Assembly (NCBI GenBank): GCA_023386835.1
Contig: JAEWIY010000040.1
Span: 1-28,008 of the forward strand
Origin: Verrucomicrobiota bacterium
GTDB taxonomy: Bacteria; Verrucomicrobiota; Verrucomicrobiia; Opitutales; Opitutaceae
Reading direction: 5' to 3'
Length of the DNA stretch: 28,008 nucleotides
A program made the translations under genes and the position numbers. The notes under the pieces were generated by a model that was given only the letters and a program-made list of their open reading frames with translations, was not told where the DNA came from and did no database searches. Numbering within the stretch: the stretch's first letter is position 1; the number at the start of each line of letters is the position of its first letter. Positions 5,805 through 15,182 of the stretch are shown here, piece after piece.

Positions 5805-8800
5805 TCACAAATCGGGCTCTTTCAGGACAGCCTGCTTGTTCAGCGTGAGGCGGTCCGCCGCGACGCTGCCGCGGATCACACTCGAGCCGTTGAGCGAGAC
5901 CTGGCCGGACGGCGCGATGACGGTGCCATTCAGCTTCGTGGAGCCGTTTAGGGTCACGTCGCCGGCGTGCACGCGGAGCGTCAACGCGGCCGCATCGTGT
6001 CCGTCCGCCTTGGCGCTGTTGAAGGACACCGACTGGCGCACCGTCAAGATGACCGGGCCGACGACCTTCAATTGCGCGTTCGAGTTCAGCGTCAAGCTGC
6101 GCAGGTCATACATAGCCGGCTCGGTTGAACCAGCGACACCGAGCACGAAGGCGCCACCGTTGGAGATGAAGTCGCCATACGCGCCAGGCGGCACGGTCAC
6201 ATCACCCCCGTTGCGGTTGATCGTCAGGTTGCGGAGCGTCGCCGGATCGCCGATCGCCTGGCCGCTCTGGTTGACGGAGACATCACGGGTGCCCGTGGGT
6301 GCGGCTGGCGCATCAACCGTGGGCAACTCGATCGCATCGACCTGGCGCACCACGTAACGGACAACCGTGCGGTCATTCAGCGTCACCCGGTGGTTGGTCG
6401 GCGTCGCGGCGCCGTCGGCCTCGATCACGGCGACATAGGTTGCGTTGCCGTAGACCTTCACCTCCGGAAGCCCGGAGACGAGCAGGTCATTCGAGATCCC
6501 CGCTCCGCCGTTCAAGGTCGTCGATTCCGGCAGCAGCACCTGGACGGAGCCGTCGATTTCACCGGAGAACGCGAACCCGTGGCGGACGAGCGCGGTGATG
6601 CCGATGGTCAGCTCCGCGGTCGCTTCGCCGACGTAACCGTCTTCGTCGACCTGCGCGACCACCTCGTACACGCCGGGATAAATCGGCGCTTCGGGGCTGC
6701 CGTTATAGGTGACCACAACATTGAGACCTTCCGGATCGGTGCCGACCAGAACCGGCTTCGGCAGGCCGTCGTAGCGCTGGTTGAGCTGCAACAGCACGAC
6801 CTCGGCCTCGACCGGCGCGGCCGGCTCAATCGTCAGCGTGAACGACTGCGTATCCTCGTCGTCACTACCCTCGTAGTCGTCACTGTCGCTCACCCGCAGG
6901 CTGAACGTGCTGGAGCCTTCCGTCGTCGGCGTGCCGGCGATCGTGCCGTCGGCCGACAGCGAGAGGCCGTCCGGCAGGCTGCCGGATGCGAGTGTCCAGA
7001 CGAGGGCGCCGTCGCCCCCAGTGGCCGTCAGCGTCTCGCTGTACGAGACCCCGACTTCGCCGGAGGGCAGCGTGGTCGTGACGATCTCAGGCACGGATCC
7101 CGGATCAGCGGTGACGGTAACGCTGGCGGAGGCCGTGAAGCCACCATCGGCGGTCGTGACGGTGATGTCGGCCTGGCCGGGCGCGATGGCGGTGACCACA
7201 CCGGCCTCGCTGACGGTCGCGACGCTGGCGTCGCTGGTCGACCAGCTCACGGCGGGATTCGTGGCGTTCGCTGGCGCAACGGTGGCCGTCAGCGCCGCAG
7301 AACCGCCCACGTCGAGCGAAAGCGTCGACGGGGAGACGCTGACACCGGTCACCGGCACGTCGACGGGCTCGGGCGCCAAGCCGACGAAGCGGATGTCATC
7401 GTAATGCACGGTCGCGCCGTTCATCCCGATCCAGCCGCGCAGCATGAGCTTCCAATTCGGCGTCGAGGTCGGCGCCTGCGTCCAGCCGGTGAAGGGAATC
7501 TCGACGCGCGTCCACTCCGTCGTCGCCACCAAGGCGCGGTCGGCCTGGAAGATCGTCGCATTAGTAGCGCCTCCATCCATCACCTGGAAACGCATGGTGC
7601 CGGCCTTCGAGGAACGATACCAGAACTCGAAGTACCCGTTATTCGTATACGACGTCAGGTCGGCCATCTTCAGCGCCGCTCCCTGGGGAATAAACGCCGA
7701 CGTCGCCGAATCGCTGTTGTAGGTGATGCGCCAACTCGCCGTGCCCGAGCGGAAAATCTCGGTATCCAGCGCGCCAGACACGCCGCCGAAATCGTGGACG
7801 CCCGCGTCCGCGAAGATCGTCACGGACAGCTCACCCGGTGTTCCGGCGACGGTCACCGCGCTGCTTGCCGTGAAGTGCCCATCCAGTGTCGTTGCGACGA
7901 TCGTGGCTGAACCCGCACTGATCGCCGTCACCAGCCCGTTTTGGTCAACGGATGCCACCGCTGGGGCGGTGCTGTACCAGGACACGATGGGGTTGGTGGC
8001 ATTCGCCGGCGCAACCGTCGCCGTCAGCGTGGCGGTTTCTCCGACCTCCATCGAGACGCTCGACGGCGCCACCGAAACGCCCGTCACCGGTACGTTGGGC
8101 TGGCCAATCGGGGTCACCGCGAAGTTCGTCACCGAGATCCAACCGCCGACCGGTGCATCCACCTTGACCGAGAGGTTGTTGAGCGACGCGACCGAGGCCT
8201 GCTCCGTACGGAAGTTGAAGTTATCCGCCAGGAGTTGCTCGGCGCCTCCGTCGACCGAGACATACACCGAATACTTCTTGGCGGGAACATCCACCACCAG
8301 GCGATACCGGAGGTTCATGCCCTCTGCATAATTAATTGCGGGAGCCGTGTAGGTATAGGCCCCGCCATTACGGGCATTGAGATAGCCATCAGCCGAGAAG
8401 CTCACGATCGCAGCCATCTGCGCATACGCCGTCGCAGGGCCGAACGACAGACCGATGGGAGCGTTGATCGGGAACGACGGGACGTGAACATTGAACGTCG
8501 CTTCGAACTGCCCCGCTTGAGCGGCGAAGGCTTGATTGTAGAAGGTCGAACCTTGGTAGGCCGTCACCGAACCCACCGGATTCACCACCAACGTATACGT
8601 GGCGGTGTCTTCATCCGCAGCCCCGACCGCACCGTCGCTGTCCGCCACGGCGACCGTGAACTCATAAGCGCCGGTGGCCGTCGCCATGCCGGTGATAACA
8701 CCTTCTGAAGACAGGCTGAAGCCCGGGGGCAATGCGCCCGAGGCCAGCGTCCACGTCAGCGCGCCGTTACCATCAATCGCGGTCAACGTCCGAGAATAGT

Positions 8801-11800
8801 TGGCGCCCACGATCGCAGCGGGCACATTCGTGGCCGTGATCTGCGGTACAGAGTTGGGCTCTGCCGCGATTTCCAGCGTGAAGGTTCTTTGCGCCGCATC
8901 ACTGCCGCCGATCGCGCCATCCGAATCTTCGAGGCTCACCACGAAGGTAAAGGAACCACTCGAGGCCGGCTTCCCGACGATCTGGCCGTTCGAACGAAGT
9001 TCCAAACCAGCGGGCAAGCTTCCGGAGGCGAGCGTCCAGTAGAGGCGGCCATTACCGCCCGCTCCTTCGAGCGTCACCCAATACGGTTCCCCGTAGGCTC
9101 CATTCTTGATCGTGGTGGAGAGGATCACCGGAGCGATATCCGGCGTGGTTGGGGGCGACTCGAACGCGCCGAGGGAGATCCCGGCGTTCGGCTGACGCGG
9201 CTGCCCCTCGAAATCGGCGAGCAGCGGGACCGGGTAGCCAGCCCCAATTGCCGGGCTGCCGTCCACCAAGTCGAAATGATGCGCTGCCGTCGGATCGGCG
9301 ACCACCCAGCCGGGCGTGTCGGTGATCACATTGTTCGACTGCACCAGGTTGGTGCCGCCGCCACTAATCAACGTCTTGCTGGCACCCACCGAACGCCCGT
9401 AATTGTTCCGGACGGTCGTGTTGATCGCGCTCGCTACCACGCTGGCCAGCGTGAAGCTCTGCCCGTTGCCGCTGTAACCGCTGTTGTTGTAAGCGTAGTT
9501 GTCCGTCGGCACCGGCTCGATGCCGCGGCGGTCGATCGTGACGATCGTGCCGCCGCCGGCCGCACCCGTCATGATCACCGTGTTGTTCCGCACCGTGGTG
9601 GACGACGCCGCCATGTGGAAGGCGATGTTGTTGTCCTCACCGAAGACGACCTCGTTGCGTTCGACAATAATGTCGCGGGTGACTTCCGCGCTGGTGCCGT
9701 TTTGCGGGCCGACGGACACGAGCCAATCGCCCAAGCGCGAGGAGAAGTAGTTGTCGGAGATCGTGATCAGCTTGGTCTGATTTTCCCCGGGCGGCAGGAT
9801 CTGGCCGGGGTCATCCTCCGTGCCGCCGCCGTGCATCTTGATCAGATGCTTCGTCAGACGCGCGTTCGTGAGCTGATTGTGCGCGATGATGAAGCGCTGC
9901 GACAGGGGCACGCGCAGAATGTGCTCACCACGTTCGGCGTTGTTCCAGATGTTGCCCATGTAGAGGGAGCGCGCCATGCCGGCATAGGCGATGTGACGAC
10001 CGTTGAACTCGCCGCCGTCGCCGACGACCTTCTCGTACTTCGTCTCCACCACGGCCACACCTTCCCACAACCGGTGACCGGGCCGGTTGTCGTTGTTATA
10101 GTAGCGGAGAATCGGCGGAGAGAGGTTGAGAAACACGCCCATCTCCGACGCGTCGACGCGGAGGATCGTGAGGTTGTTGAACGCACCTTCCGCATGGAAG
10201 CCCGAGTAGTTGAAGCCGCGGCCCTGGATCTCGAAGTCCATGAAGCGGAAGTCGCCGAACTGGTACGGCGTGTTGCCGTTGCCCATGAAGAACGTCCAGC
10301 CGGTGCCGTCCGCGGCGAAGGTGATGATCGGCTTCGGGCCCGTGCCGAACGCGCCCAGGATACCGGGCCCCGCGAAGTTCATCGTGATGCGGGAGCCATC
10401 CGAGACCCACGTATTGCCGCGCTTCAGCAGCACGCGCTTTCCGGTGCCGAGTGAGGAGGCGATCGTCGCCCAGCTATCGCTCGTCACGTGCAACGAACCC
10501 GCCGGGGCGCCCGTGAAATCTCCATCGGTCGAAATGCAGATGGTGTTCGTCCCCGCGAACACGACATCCGGATCCTCGACGGTGATCTCGACCGTGGCCT
10601 GGCTGGAAGCGCCGGTTGCATCCTTCACCGTCAACGTCGCCGTGTACACGCCCGGCGTTTCATAGACGTGACCGCCGATCGCGCCCAGATCCTCGTTCTT
10701 GCTCTTGCGCGAGGTCGCCCACACGCCGCTGCCCGGATCACCATAATTCCAATGGTAGTGCAGATCGTGGAAGGGACGCGCGGTCAGCAGACTTGTTGAA
10801 CCTGTTGCGTCAAAGCTCACCGCGAGCGGCGCCACACCACTGGTGCGGGTCACCACCAAACTCGCGACCGGCGGCACCGGAACGTTCACCACCAACGAAA
10901 ACTCCTTCGTGCTCGCATCCGCCGCGCTGACGTTATCGTCGGCATCCACGACGCGGACCGTGAAGGTCGACGTCCCCGCCGTCGTCGGCACGCCGGAGAT
11001 GAAGCCGTCTTCAGAAAGGGTGAGACCAGCCGGCAGGACTCCCGCCGCCAGACTCCAGGTGAGTGCGCCATTGCCACCCTCAGCCTCCAGCGTCGCGACA
11101 TACGCCGCGCCGACTTGGGTCGCTGGCAGGGACTCCGTCACGATCACCGGCGCAGTGTCGGGCGCCGGAACCGGGACTGTCATGGTAATATCATCGTAGA
11201 GGCTCGGGCTCGTGCCCGACGTTCCAAAACGCACCACAAGATAATCATAGGCGCCACTCAGCTCCACCTGATGCGTCACCGTCGTCCACTCGGTCACGGC
11301 CGGGTTGTCGATCTGCTGGATCAGCGTCAGCGAGTTTTCCCCGCTGAACTTGGCAATGGTGTCACCCGCTTCGGCGCCGAAGATGCGCACGATCGCGCGC
11401 GGCCCGCTGTAAGTATAGCTGAGCTGCGCCGTGCCGTGCCCCGGCCACGGCACCACCTGAAAAATTCCCGGCTGATTCACCGATGTGCCCACCGACACAA
11501 AATGGTTTCCCGCGCCGTCATCCAGATACGCAACCTGCTGCGAACCGGTGCCGAGCCGCGTGCTCCAGATGTTTGTCGGACCCGTGCCGACGACATACGT
11601 TGTCGGCATCTCCACAATGGTCGTGGGCTGGTCGGGTTCAAAGTCACCGTACGAAAGCAGGCTGGCGGACGCGGTGCTCGCGGTTCCCATCGCCACCAGC
11701 AGCGTGAGAACGGCCATCGCCATGCCAGCGAGGCCAAGATGGGGACGATGGAGGCCGATTGAGCCCAAAGACGGGCTCAGTCGGGCCAGCAAGTGCACGA

Positions 11801-11879
11801 GCACGGACAACAGCCATCGCTGTAGTCGCGAGCTCACTACGGAGCCGGGAACAGGGGATCGGTCACAGGCAGGGGTCAT
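5805..11879 (-). CDS. Giant secreted multidomain protein (Ig-like, PKD, beta-helix, lectin-like domains)
   Basis: This 2024-residue protein appears built for the cell surface or medium. Approximate order: hydrophobic export region to about 75 (cleavage near STASAS); a galactose-binding-like domain 76-235; a putative-Ig (He_PIG) domain 240-330; a PKD domain 335-435 (YHWNYGDPGSG, YETPGVYTATLTV); a right-handed beta-helix 440-910 closing with AIGAGY...QPNAGISLGAFES; two more He_PIG domains to 1095; a concanavalin-like domain 1103-1255; a Big_2 domain; a second carbohydrate-binding-like domain 1350-1500; another Big_2; a fourth He_PIG; an MBG-type domain 1690-1760; and an Asn/Thr-rich repetitive C-terminus (LNGST, LNGSS, LTLNSNAQL). 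It probably binds or degrades polysaccharide. The start is uncertain: ATGs at 11723 and 11717 are alternatives. No catalytic residues could be assigned. Confidence 0.8.
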   Translation of the reverse strand: MTPACDRSPVPGSVVSSRLQRWLLSVLVHLLARLSPSLGSIGLHRPHLGLAGMAMAVLTLLVAMGTASTASASLLSYGDFEPDQPTTIVEMPTTYVVGTGPTNIWSTRLGTGSQQVAYLDDGAGNHFVSVGTSVNQPGIFQVVPWPGHGTAQLSYTYSGPRAIVRIFGAEAGDTIAKFSGENSLTLIQQIDNPAVTEWTTVTHQVELSGAYDYLVVRFGTSGTSPSLYDDITMTVPVPAPDTAPVIVTESLPATQVGAAYVATLEAEGGNGALTWSLAAGVLPAGLTLSEDGFISGVPTTAGTSTFTVRVVDADDNVSAADASTKEFSLVVNVPVPPVASLVVTRTSGVAPLAVSFDATGSTSLLTARPFHDLHYHWNYGDPGSGVWATSRKSKNEDLGAIGGHVYETPGVYTATLTVKDATGASSQATVEITVEDPDVVFAGTNTICISTDGDFTGAPAGSLHVTSDSWATIASSLGTGKRVLLKRGNTWVSDGSRITMNFAGPGILGAFGTGPKPIITFAADGTGWTFFMGNGNTPYQFGDFRFMDFEIQGRGFNYSGFHAEGAFNNLTILRVDASEMGVFLNLSPPILRYYNNDNRPGHRLWEGVAVVETKYEKVVGDGGEFNGRHIAYAGMARSLYMGNIWNNAERGEHILRVPLSQRFIIAHNQLTNARLTKHLIKMHGGGTEDDPGQILPPGENQTKLITISDNYFSSRLGDWLVSVGPQNGTSAEVTRDIIVERNEVVFGEDNNIAFHMAASSTTVRNNTVIMTGAAGGGTIVTIDRRGIEPVPTDNYAYNNSGYSGNGQSFTLASVVASAINTTVRNNYGRSVGASKTLISGGGTNLVQSNNVITDTPGWVVADPTAAHHFDLVDGSPAIGAGYPVPLLADFEGQPRQPNAGISLGAFESPPTTPDIAPVILSTTIKNGAYGEPYWVTLEGAGGNGRLYWTLASGSLPAGLELRSNGQIVGKPASSGSFTFVVSLEDSDGAIGGSDAAQRTFTLEIAAEPNSVPQITATNVPAAIVGANYSRTLTAIDGNGALTWTLASGALPPGFSLSSEGVITGMATATGAYEFTVAVADSDGAVGAADEDTATYTLVVNPVGSVTAYQGSTFYNQAFAAQAGQFEATFNVHVPSFPINAPIGLSFGPATAYAQMAAIVSFSADGYLNARNGGAYTYTAPAINYAEGMNLRYRLVVDVPAKKYSVYVSVDGGAEQLLADNFNFRTEQASVASLNNLSVKVDAPVGGWISVTNFAVTPIGQPNVPVTGVSVAPSSVSMEVGETATLTATVAPANATNPIVSWYSTAPAVASVDQNGLVTAISAGSATIVATTLDGHFTASSAVTVAGTPGELSVTIFADAGVHDFGGVSGALDTEIFRSGTASWRITYNSDSATSAFIPQGAALKMADLTSYTNNGYFEFWYRSSKAGTMRFQVMDGGATNATIFQADRALVATTEWTRVEIPFTGWTQAPTSTPNWKLMLRGWIGMNGATVHYDDIRFVGLAPEPVDVPVTGVSVSPSTLSLDVGGSAALTATVAPANATNPAVSWSTSDASVATVSEAGVVTAIAPGQADITVTTADGGFTASASVTVTADPGSVPEIVTTTLPSGEVGVSYSETLTATGGDGALVWTLASGSLPDGLSLSADGTIAGTPTTEGSSTFSLRVSDSDDYEGSDDEDTQSFTLTIEPAAPVEAEVVLLQLNQRYDGLPKPVLVGTDPEGLNVVVTYNGSPEAPIYPGVYEVVAQVDEDGYVGEATAELTIGITALVRHGFAFSGEIDGSVQVLLPESTTLNGGAGISNDLLVSGLPEVKVYGNATYVAVIEADGAATPTNHRVTLNDRTVVRYVVRQVDAIELPTVDAPAAPTGTRDVSVNQSGQAIGDPATLRNLTINRNGGDVTVPPGAYGDFISNGGAFVLGVAGSTEPAMYDLRSLTLNSNAQLKVVGPVILTVRQSVSFNSAKADGHDAAALTLRVHAGDVTLNGSTKLNGTVIAPSGQVSLNGSSVIRGSVAADRLTLNKQAVLKEPDL

Positions 11880-12279
11880 AGGGGAGGAGGGTTTCGAAGC
11901 TAATCGCTGGCCGAACGGCGATTCACCGAGACGGCCGATGACCTTGCCGGTGACGGCAGGGGGGTGCGGGGATCGAGCCTCACGATGTAGCGCCAGGGGG
12001 GATACAGCGAATCCGTTGCGGACCCGGACCCAACTCCATGCCGACCGCAGTCACAAGAAACGCGCCGGTTACATCGGTTAACCGCGTACCGTTAACTGAA
12101 GCCCGCGCAGGCGTAAGGACCCGCTGCGGCAAAGCCTTAGTGTCGTTTCCGACCGAGTGCGGCGCGGTTCGCCATTGGCGAGCGCATGGAGCGCTGGCCG
12201 ACTAAGCTCGTGACATCGTGAGACGGCCTCCACATAACGTCTGCGCCCCAACCCGATGTCCGAGCTCCTGCTGCCACGC
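11880..12279. other. Divergent intergenic region, 400 bp
   Basis: This lies between the minus-strand giant gene and the first small plus-strand gene, so both promoters should be here. I see no strong promoter hexamers. Two gttaac palindromes (12077-12082 and 12091-12096) sit close together, and short stems such as cgcc-att-ggcg occur near 12170. No gene is supported. Confidence 0.45.
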
Positions 12280-12816
12280 ATGAAACGAACGCTGTTCGTT
12301 TTGTTCGTCCTCACCCTCTGTGTCTCGGCTGGCCCGGCGTTTTCCCTCAAGACGCCGGAAGAAAAGCGCGCCGACGGCAAGTGGGAAAAGCAACTCCGAC
12401 GGGAGATCGACTTGGAGGCGCTGCACGCCTTCCTCGTGCGCACCCTCGCGGAGCACCCGCGTTTCGAGGACGTGGACCTCGCGTCAGCCGAGGTTGGTGA
12501 CGCTTGGCAGGTGCGCCCTCACCGTCGGTCGGCGCAAGCCGGTCAGTGGTGGTTCCATCAGGGGGAGGACGGAAAGACGTTCGAGCTGCGTTACAGCCCG
12601 GAGAACAAAAGCCGGGACGTGGTGCTGGTGTGCGAACGCAAACGCCGGAAGGCGTTTCGTCTGCTGAAGATCACGTGGGCCGCCCCAATCATTCTCCTCT
12701 CCTTCGAAGACGACGGCGTCCGATCGCCCACCACGACAATTTCCACGCTGGCGACTGTGATGTGGTCTCGCGGCCGTGCAGGCGCACAAGTTATCCTCGT
12801 GTCCTCCCTGACCTGA
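12280..12816 (+). CDS. Hypothetical exported protein
   Basis: The ATG at 12280 places a textbook Sec signal at the N-terminus (MKRTLFVLFVLTLCVSAGPA, then FS). An ATG at 12256 would add eight residues in front of it. The mature part is charged (TPEEKRADGKWEKQLRREID) and contains a plausible alpha/beta region through about residue 135 (WWFHQGEDGKTFELRYSPEN). The last 40 residues (RSPTTTISTLATVMWSRGRA) are lower in complexity and may follow a frameshift. No family recognised. It opens the run of small plus-strand genes. Confidence 0.5.
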   Translation: MKRTLFVLFVLTLCVSAGPAFSLKTPEEKRADGKWEKQLRREIDLEALHAFLVRTLAEHPRFEDVDLASAEVGDAWQVRPHRRSAQAGQWWFHQGEDGKTFELRYSPENKSRDVVLVCERKRRKAFRLLKITWAAPIILLSFEDDGVRSPTTTISTLATVMWSRGRAGAQVILVSSLT

Positions 12817-12846
12817 TCATCTGCACGTCGATCCCGCTTCACGCCG

Positions 12847-13104
12847 ATGCCTTCGCTCATCGTCTCGCTGCCCGGCAACGGATCCGTTCCGGAAGTAGTC
12901 ATTCTCCTGCTCGCTGTCCTCTGGCTGTGCGCATTGGTGCACTGTCTCGCCTCGAAGCGGCTGAATCGTATCGAGAAGATCGTCTGGGTGATTGCCTTGC
13001 TCGTGCTCAGCGTCCTTGCAGCCGTCGGCTACTGGATCGTCCGCCTGGTCTCGCGCGAGAAACCGATGGCGGCACAGGGCCCGCCGGCGTCGCTCAGAAC
13101 CTAA
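12847..13104 (+). CDS. Small membrane protein, PLDc_N-like
   Basis: The 85-residue protein has two hydrophobic segments, about 15-36 (EVVILLLAVLWLCALVHCLA) and 43-66 (KIVWVIALLVLSVLAAVGYW). The pattern of a first helix with W-x-C-x-L-V, a basic loop and then K-x-x-W-V...L-x-x-x-G-Y resembles the phospholipase-D-nuclease N-terminal (PLDc_N) two-helix domain, often found as a stand-alone membrane protein. The gene starts 30 bp after the previous stop, consistent with a shared transcript. Function unknown. Confidence 0.55.
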   Translation: MPSLIVSLPGNGSVPEVVILLLAVLWLCALVHCLASKRLNRIEKIVWVIALLVLSVLAAVGYWIVRLVSREKPMAAQGPPASLRT

Positions 13105-13156
13105 CCGCCAACGAGATCGCACGCAGCGACGGCATCTCAAAAAAGCACGTTCGTTC

Positions 13157-13483
13157 ATGAACTCTCCGCCGACCCTCGCGAAGCAACTCGGCGGTTACCT
13201 GTGGGCAATCCCGGTCTGGTGCCTTGGCGTTGCCCTGAGCAGCTTTGAAGCGGATGGGCTACCTCGCGAAGTGGCTACGACCGTCTTTTTCTTGGGTTGC
13301 CTGGTCGTGGTCGTCGTGACGTTCGGCTGGGGACGCCTCCGCGGCTTCCCGATCGCGCTCGGGGCAGGCCGCTACAGCGGGACAAACCTCGTCCGATGCC
13401 TCGTCATGAGCGGCATCATGCTGGTCCCTGTGGGCATGGCAGCCCTTCCGCTGGCCTACTTGGTGGCCCGTTTTTTCGGATAA
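13157..13483 (+). CDS. Hypothetical small membrane protein
   Basis: This 108-residue protein shows three likely transmembrane segments at about 14-30, 41-58 and 80-105, ending LPLAYLVARFFG. Short basic loops (GWGRLRG) separate them. No motif points to a function and I do not recognise the family. The gene begins 52 bp after the preceding one in the same direction, without a Shine-Dalgarno sequence (cacgttcgttc before the ATG). Confidence 0.55.
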   Translation: MNSPPTLAKQLGGYLWAIPVWCLGVALSSFEADGLPREVATTVFFLGCLVVVVVTFGWGRLRGFPIALGAGRYSGTNLVRCLVMSGIMLVPVGMAALPLAYLVARFFG

Positions 13484-13484
13484 C

Positions 13485-13685
13485 GGAGTTCCCGTCTCCA
13501 GGCTCGGCGCGAACTTGGTCGGCGAGGTCGTGCAGTACGGAAATAGCTATCGGCTCGCCTACGTGCGTGGGCCCGAAAGCATCGTCGATGCTGGCCATCT
13601 CCGCGCAGGAACGCTAAGATCCGGTCGCACCGTTTTTCTCCCCAGTCTGATGCCCGCGACCTTTTCAGCCGGTCACGCGCAATAG
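13485..13685 (+). pseudogene. Possible coding remnant without a start codon
   Basis: Directly after the previous stop, the frame ending at the TAG at 13683-13685 reads GVPVSRLGANLVGEVVQYGN followed by SYRLAYVRGPESIVDAGHLR and a hydrophobic end. This is protein-like in composition but has no ATG/GTG near its left end. It may be the remains of a gene whose 5' part was lost, or an out-of-frame continuation. Evidence is composition only. Confidence 0.25.
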
Positions 13686-13731
13686 GCTCGCCGCCATCAC
13701 CCGATCGCTTCAGCGTCACGTGCACCACCCC

Positions 13732-14034
13732 ATGCACCCGGTCGCTCGCCCGCCCTCCTCTCCCCGAGCCGCCCGGAGACAACTCGAGGCCGCCGTGTTT
13801 CTCCGATCTCCGAACCTCCGGACGGTTCAGCTGGCGGCCTTTCTGCTGCCGTTCTGGCTCTACGTGGGGATCTCGCGAGCACTCGATCCGGAGCATAGTT
13901 TCTACATTCGGTACACGGTTGGCCTGATCGCCTCGCTCAGCCTGTCCGCGCTCATCTGGGGCTGTTTTGGGCAGCGCCTGCTTCGGCGGGAAATGAACCG
14001 GTTGCGCATCGATCGTTCGGCCGGGGCCGCGTAG
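13732..14034 (+). CDS. Hypothetical small membrane protein
   Basis: From the ATG at 13732 (a GTG at 13720 adds four residues) the product has 100 residues. Two hydrophobic helices are visible, about 31-49 (TVQLAAFLLPFWLYVGI) and 62-82 (YTVGLIASLSLSALIWGCF), with a basic C-terminal tail (LLRREMNRLRIDRS). No domain recognised. It sits in the run of same-strand membrane-protein genes. Confidence 0.5.
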   Translation: MHPVARPPSSPRAARRQLEAAVFLRSPNLRTVQLAAFLLPFWLYVGISRALDPEHSFYIRYTVGLIASLSLSALIWGCFGQRLLRREMNRLRIDRSAGAA

Positions 14035-14078
14035 CCCAGTCCGCCACGGCACCGCGGTCGCTGGCCCATACCCGCCTT

Positions 14079-14343
14079 ATGGATACACCTTGTCCGCGTT
14101 GTCGCACCTCCGACCGGGTGCGACCGGTCACCTCGGAGGACAAGTCCGCCTTGGGCGTTTTTCTGTTGGGCGGGCTGCTCAGCTTTCTGCTCCATCGTGA
14201 CTCGCATCAGAACGCTGTTTTGCGAGCGGTGTGCCGTCGTCTTCTCTCCCAAACGGCGCGCCGCCAGCCCGGCTGCGATCGCCCTGATCCTGGTCATGGC
14301 GGGCGTCGCTTTCTACGGCGCGTGGCGCATCACTCAGCGGTGA
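14079..14343 (+). pseudogene. Zinc-ribbon membrane protein gene with a frameshift
   Basis: The first frame begins MDTPCPRCRTSDRVRPVTSE and runs through LGVFLLGGLLSFLLHRDS to about 14195. The second frame, reached by a +1 shift, continues RTLFCERCAVVFSPKRRAAS and then a membrane helix, IALILVMAGVAFYGAWRITQ, ending at the TGA at 14341-14343. Together they make one coherent protein: CPRC and CERC form a split zinc ribbon with a hydrophobic segment between them and a second one at the C-terminus. Read without the shift, the 3' half is Arg/Pro-rich nonsense. The shift lies near 14195-14215 and equals one extra base. It may be real decay, a sequence error or recoding. Confidence 0.6.
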
Positions 14344-14400
14344 CGCCCGAATCCAGCCAGGAATTCGGCGCCCCACACGGTCGTGCGCCCTTTTCACTTC

Positions 14401-14709
14401 ATGGGTAAACACACAGCCTATTGGGAACAGTACACCCGCGCGCAGGTTCGCGGCTCGCTCCGACTGCTCGCTGTCATCTTTGGCTGGATACTCTTGGTCA
14501 TCCTGCTGGCGCTCGCGCAGGGCGTGCTCGGCGCCTTCTTCCCGTTTCTGCTCGGCGCAGCCGCCATCGGCTTGATCGTCTCCGTGGTCCTGCTCGCCAA
14601 GGATGCGTACAAGGTCACGTGTCCCGAGTGTCGAAGCGTTTACCGGCGGACAAAGTGGGGCGGGCAGTGTCCCTCCTGTGGTCTCAAGCTGTTACAACCG
14701 GAGCTTTAG
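14401..14709 (+). CDS. Small membrane protein with C-terminal zinc ribbon
   Basis: The ATG at 14401 gives 102 residues (a GTG at 14383 adds six). Two adjacent transmembrane helices span about 22-44 and 48-68. A cytoplasmic zinc ribbon follows: CPECRSVYRRTKWGGQCPSC (about 76-95), two CPxC knuckles 15 residues apart. Such short proteins are common but uncharacterised. It follows the frameshifted zinc-ribbon gene by 57 bp and shares its general design (helices plus CPxC pairs), so the two may be related in function. Confidence 0.6.
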   Translation: MGKHTAYWEQYTRAQVRGSLRLLAVIFGWILLVILLALAQGVLGAFFPFLLGAAAIGLIVSVVLLAKDAYKVTCPECRSVYRRTKWGGQCPSCGLKLLQPEL

Positions 14710-14790
14710 CCCGAGGGCCGGATCCCCCAAGCTCGATTGCAGGACCGTCGCGTCGATGAACCGACACGCGACGGCCACCCTGATCTTGTG

Positions 14791-15150
14791 ATGAGACTCT
14801 CCGGACCCAAAGGCCTCCTGCATGCAGAGGGACTCGCTGTGCTCGCCGCGGCCACCTTCGTTTACAGCACCCTGGGGGCGTCGTGGTGGTGGTATGCCCT
14901 GCTCTTCCTCGCGCCGGACCTGGCGATGCTCGGTTACCTACGGGGGCAACGGATCGGCGCGTGGTCTTACAACGTGGCCCACACGTACGTCGGCCCGCTG
15001 CTGCTCGCGGCCGGCGGCTATTTCGCAGGGTCCACGCACGTACCAGCCCTTGCGTTGATCTGGTCCGCCCACATCGGTTTCGACCGACTGCTCGGATACG
15101 GCCTGAAATACCCTTCCGGGTTCAAGATCACGCACCTGCATCGGGTTTAA
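14791..15150 (+). CDS. DUF4260 family membrane protein
   Basis: The ATG at 14791 (next to a GTG at 14788) gives 119 residues. Landmarks of the DUF4260 family are visible: HAEGLAVLAAATFVYSTLG at the start, LFLAPDLAMLGYL, a YNVAHTYVGPLLLA segment, and the closing IGFDRLLGYGLKYPSGFKIT before HLHRV. Four hydrophobic helices are likely. The family is widespread and of unknown function; members occur as single genes of this size. The match over the whole length makes this the most secure family call in this run. Confidence 0.85.
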   Translation: MRLSGPKGLLHAEGLAVLAAATFVYSTLGASWWWYALLFLAPDLAMLGYLRGQRIGAWSYNVAHTYVGPLLLAAGGYFAGSTHVPALALIWSAHIGFDRLLGYGLKYPSGFKITHLHRV

Positions 15151-15182
15151 GAGCCAGAAGCCGAGTCGCGGGCGACAACACC

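Noticed and set aside
6390..10454. Long plus-strand open frames opposite the giant secreted protein
   Set aside because: Arg/His/Gly-rich translations typical of antisense frames in GC-rich DNA; the minus strand carries recognisable domains throughout.
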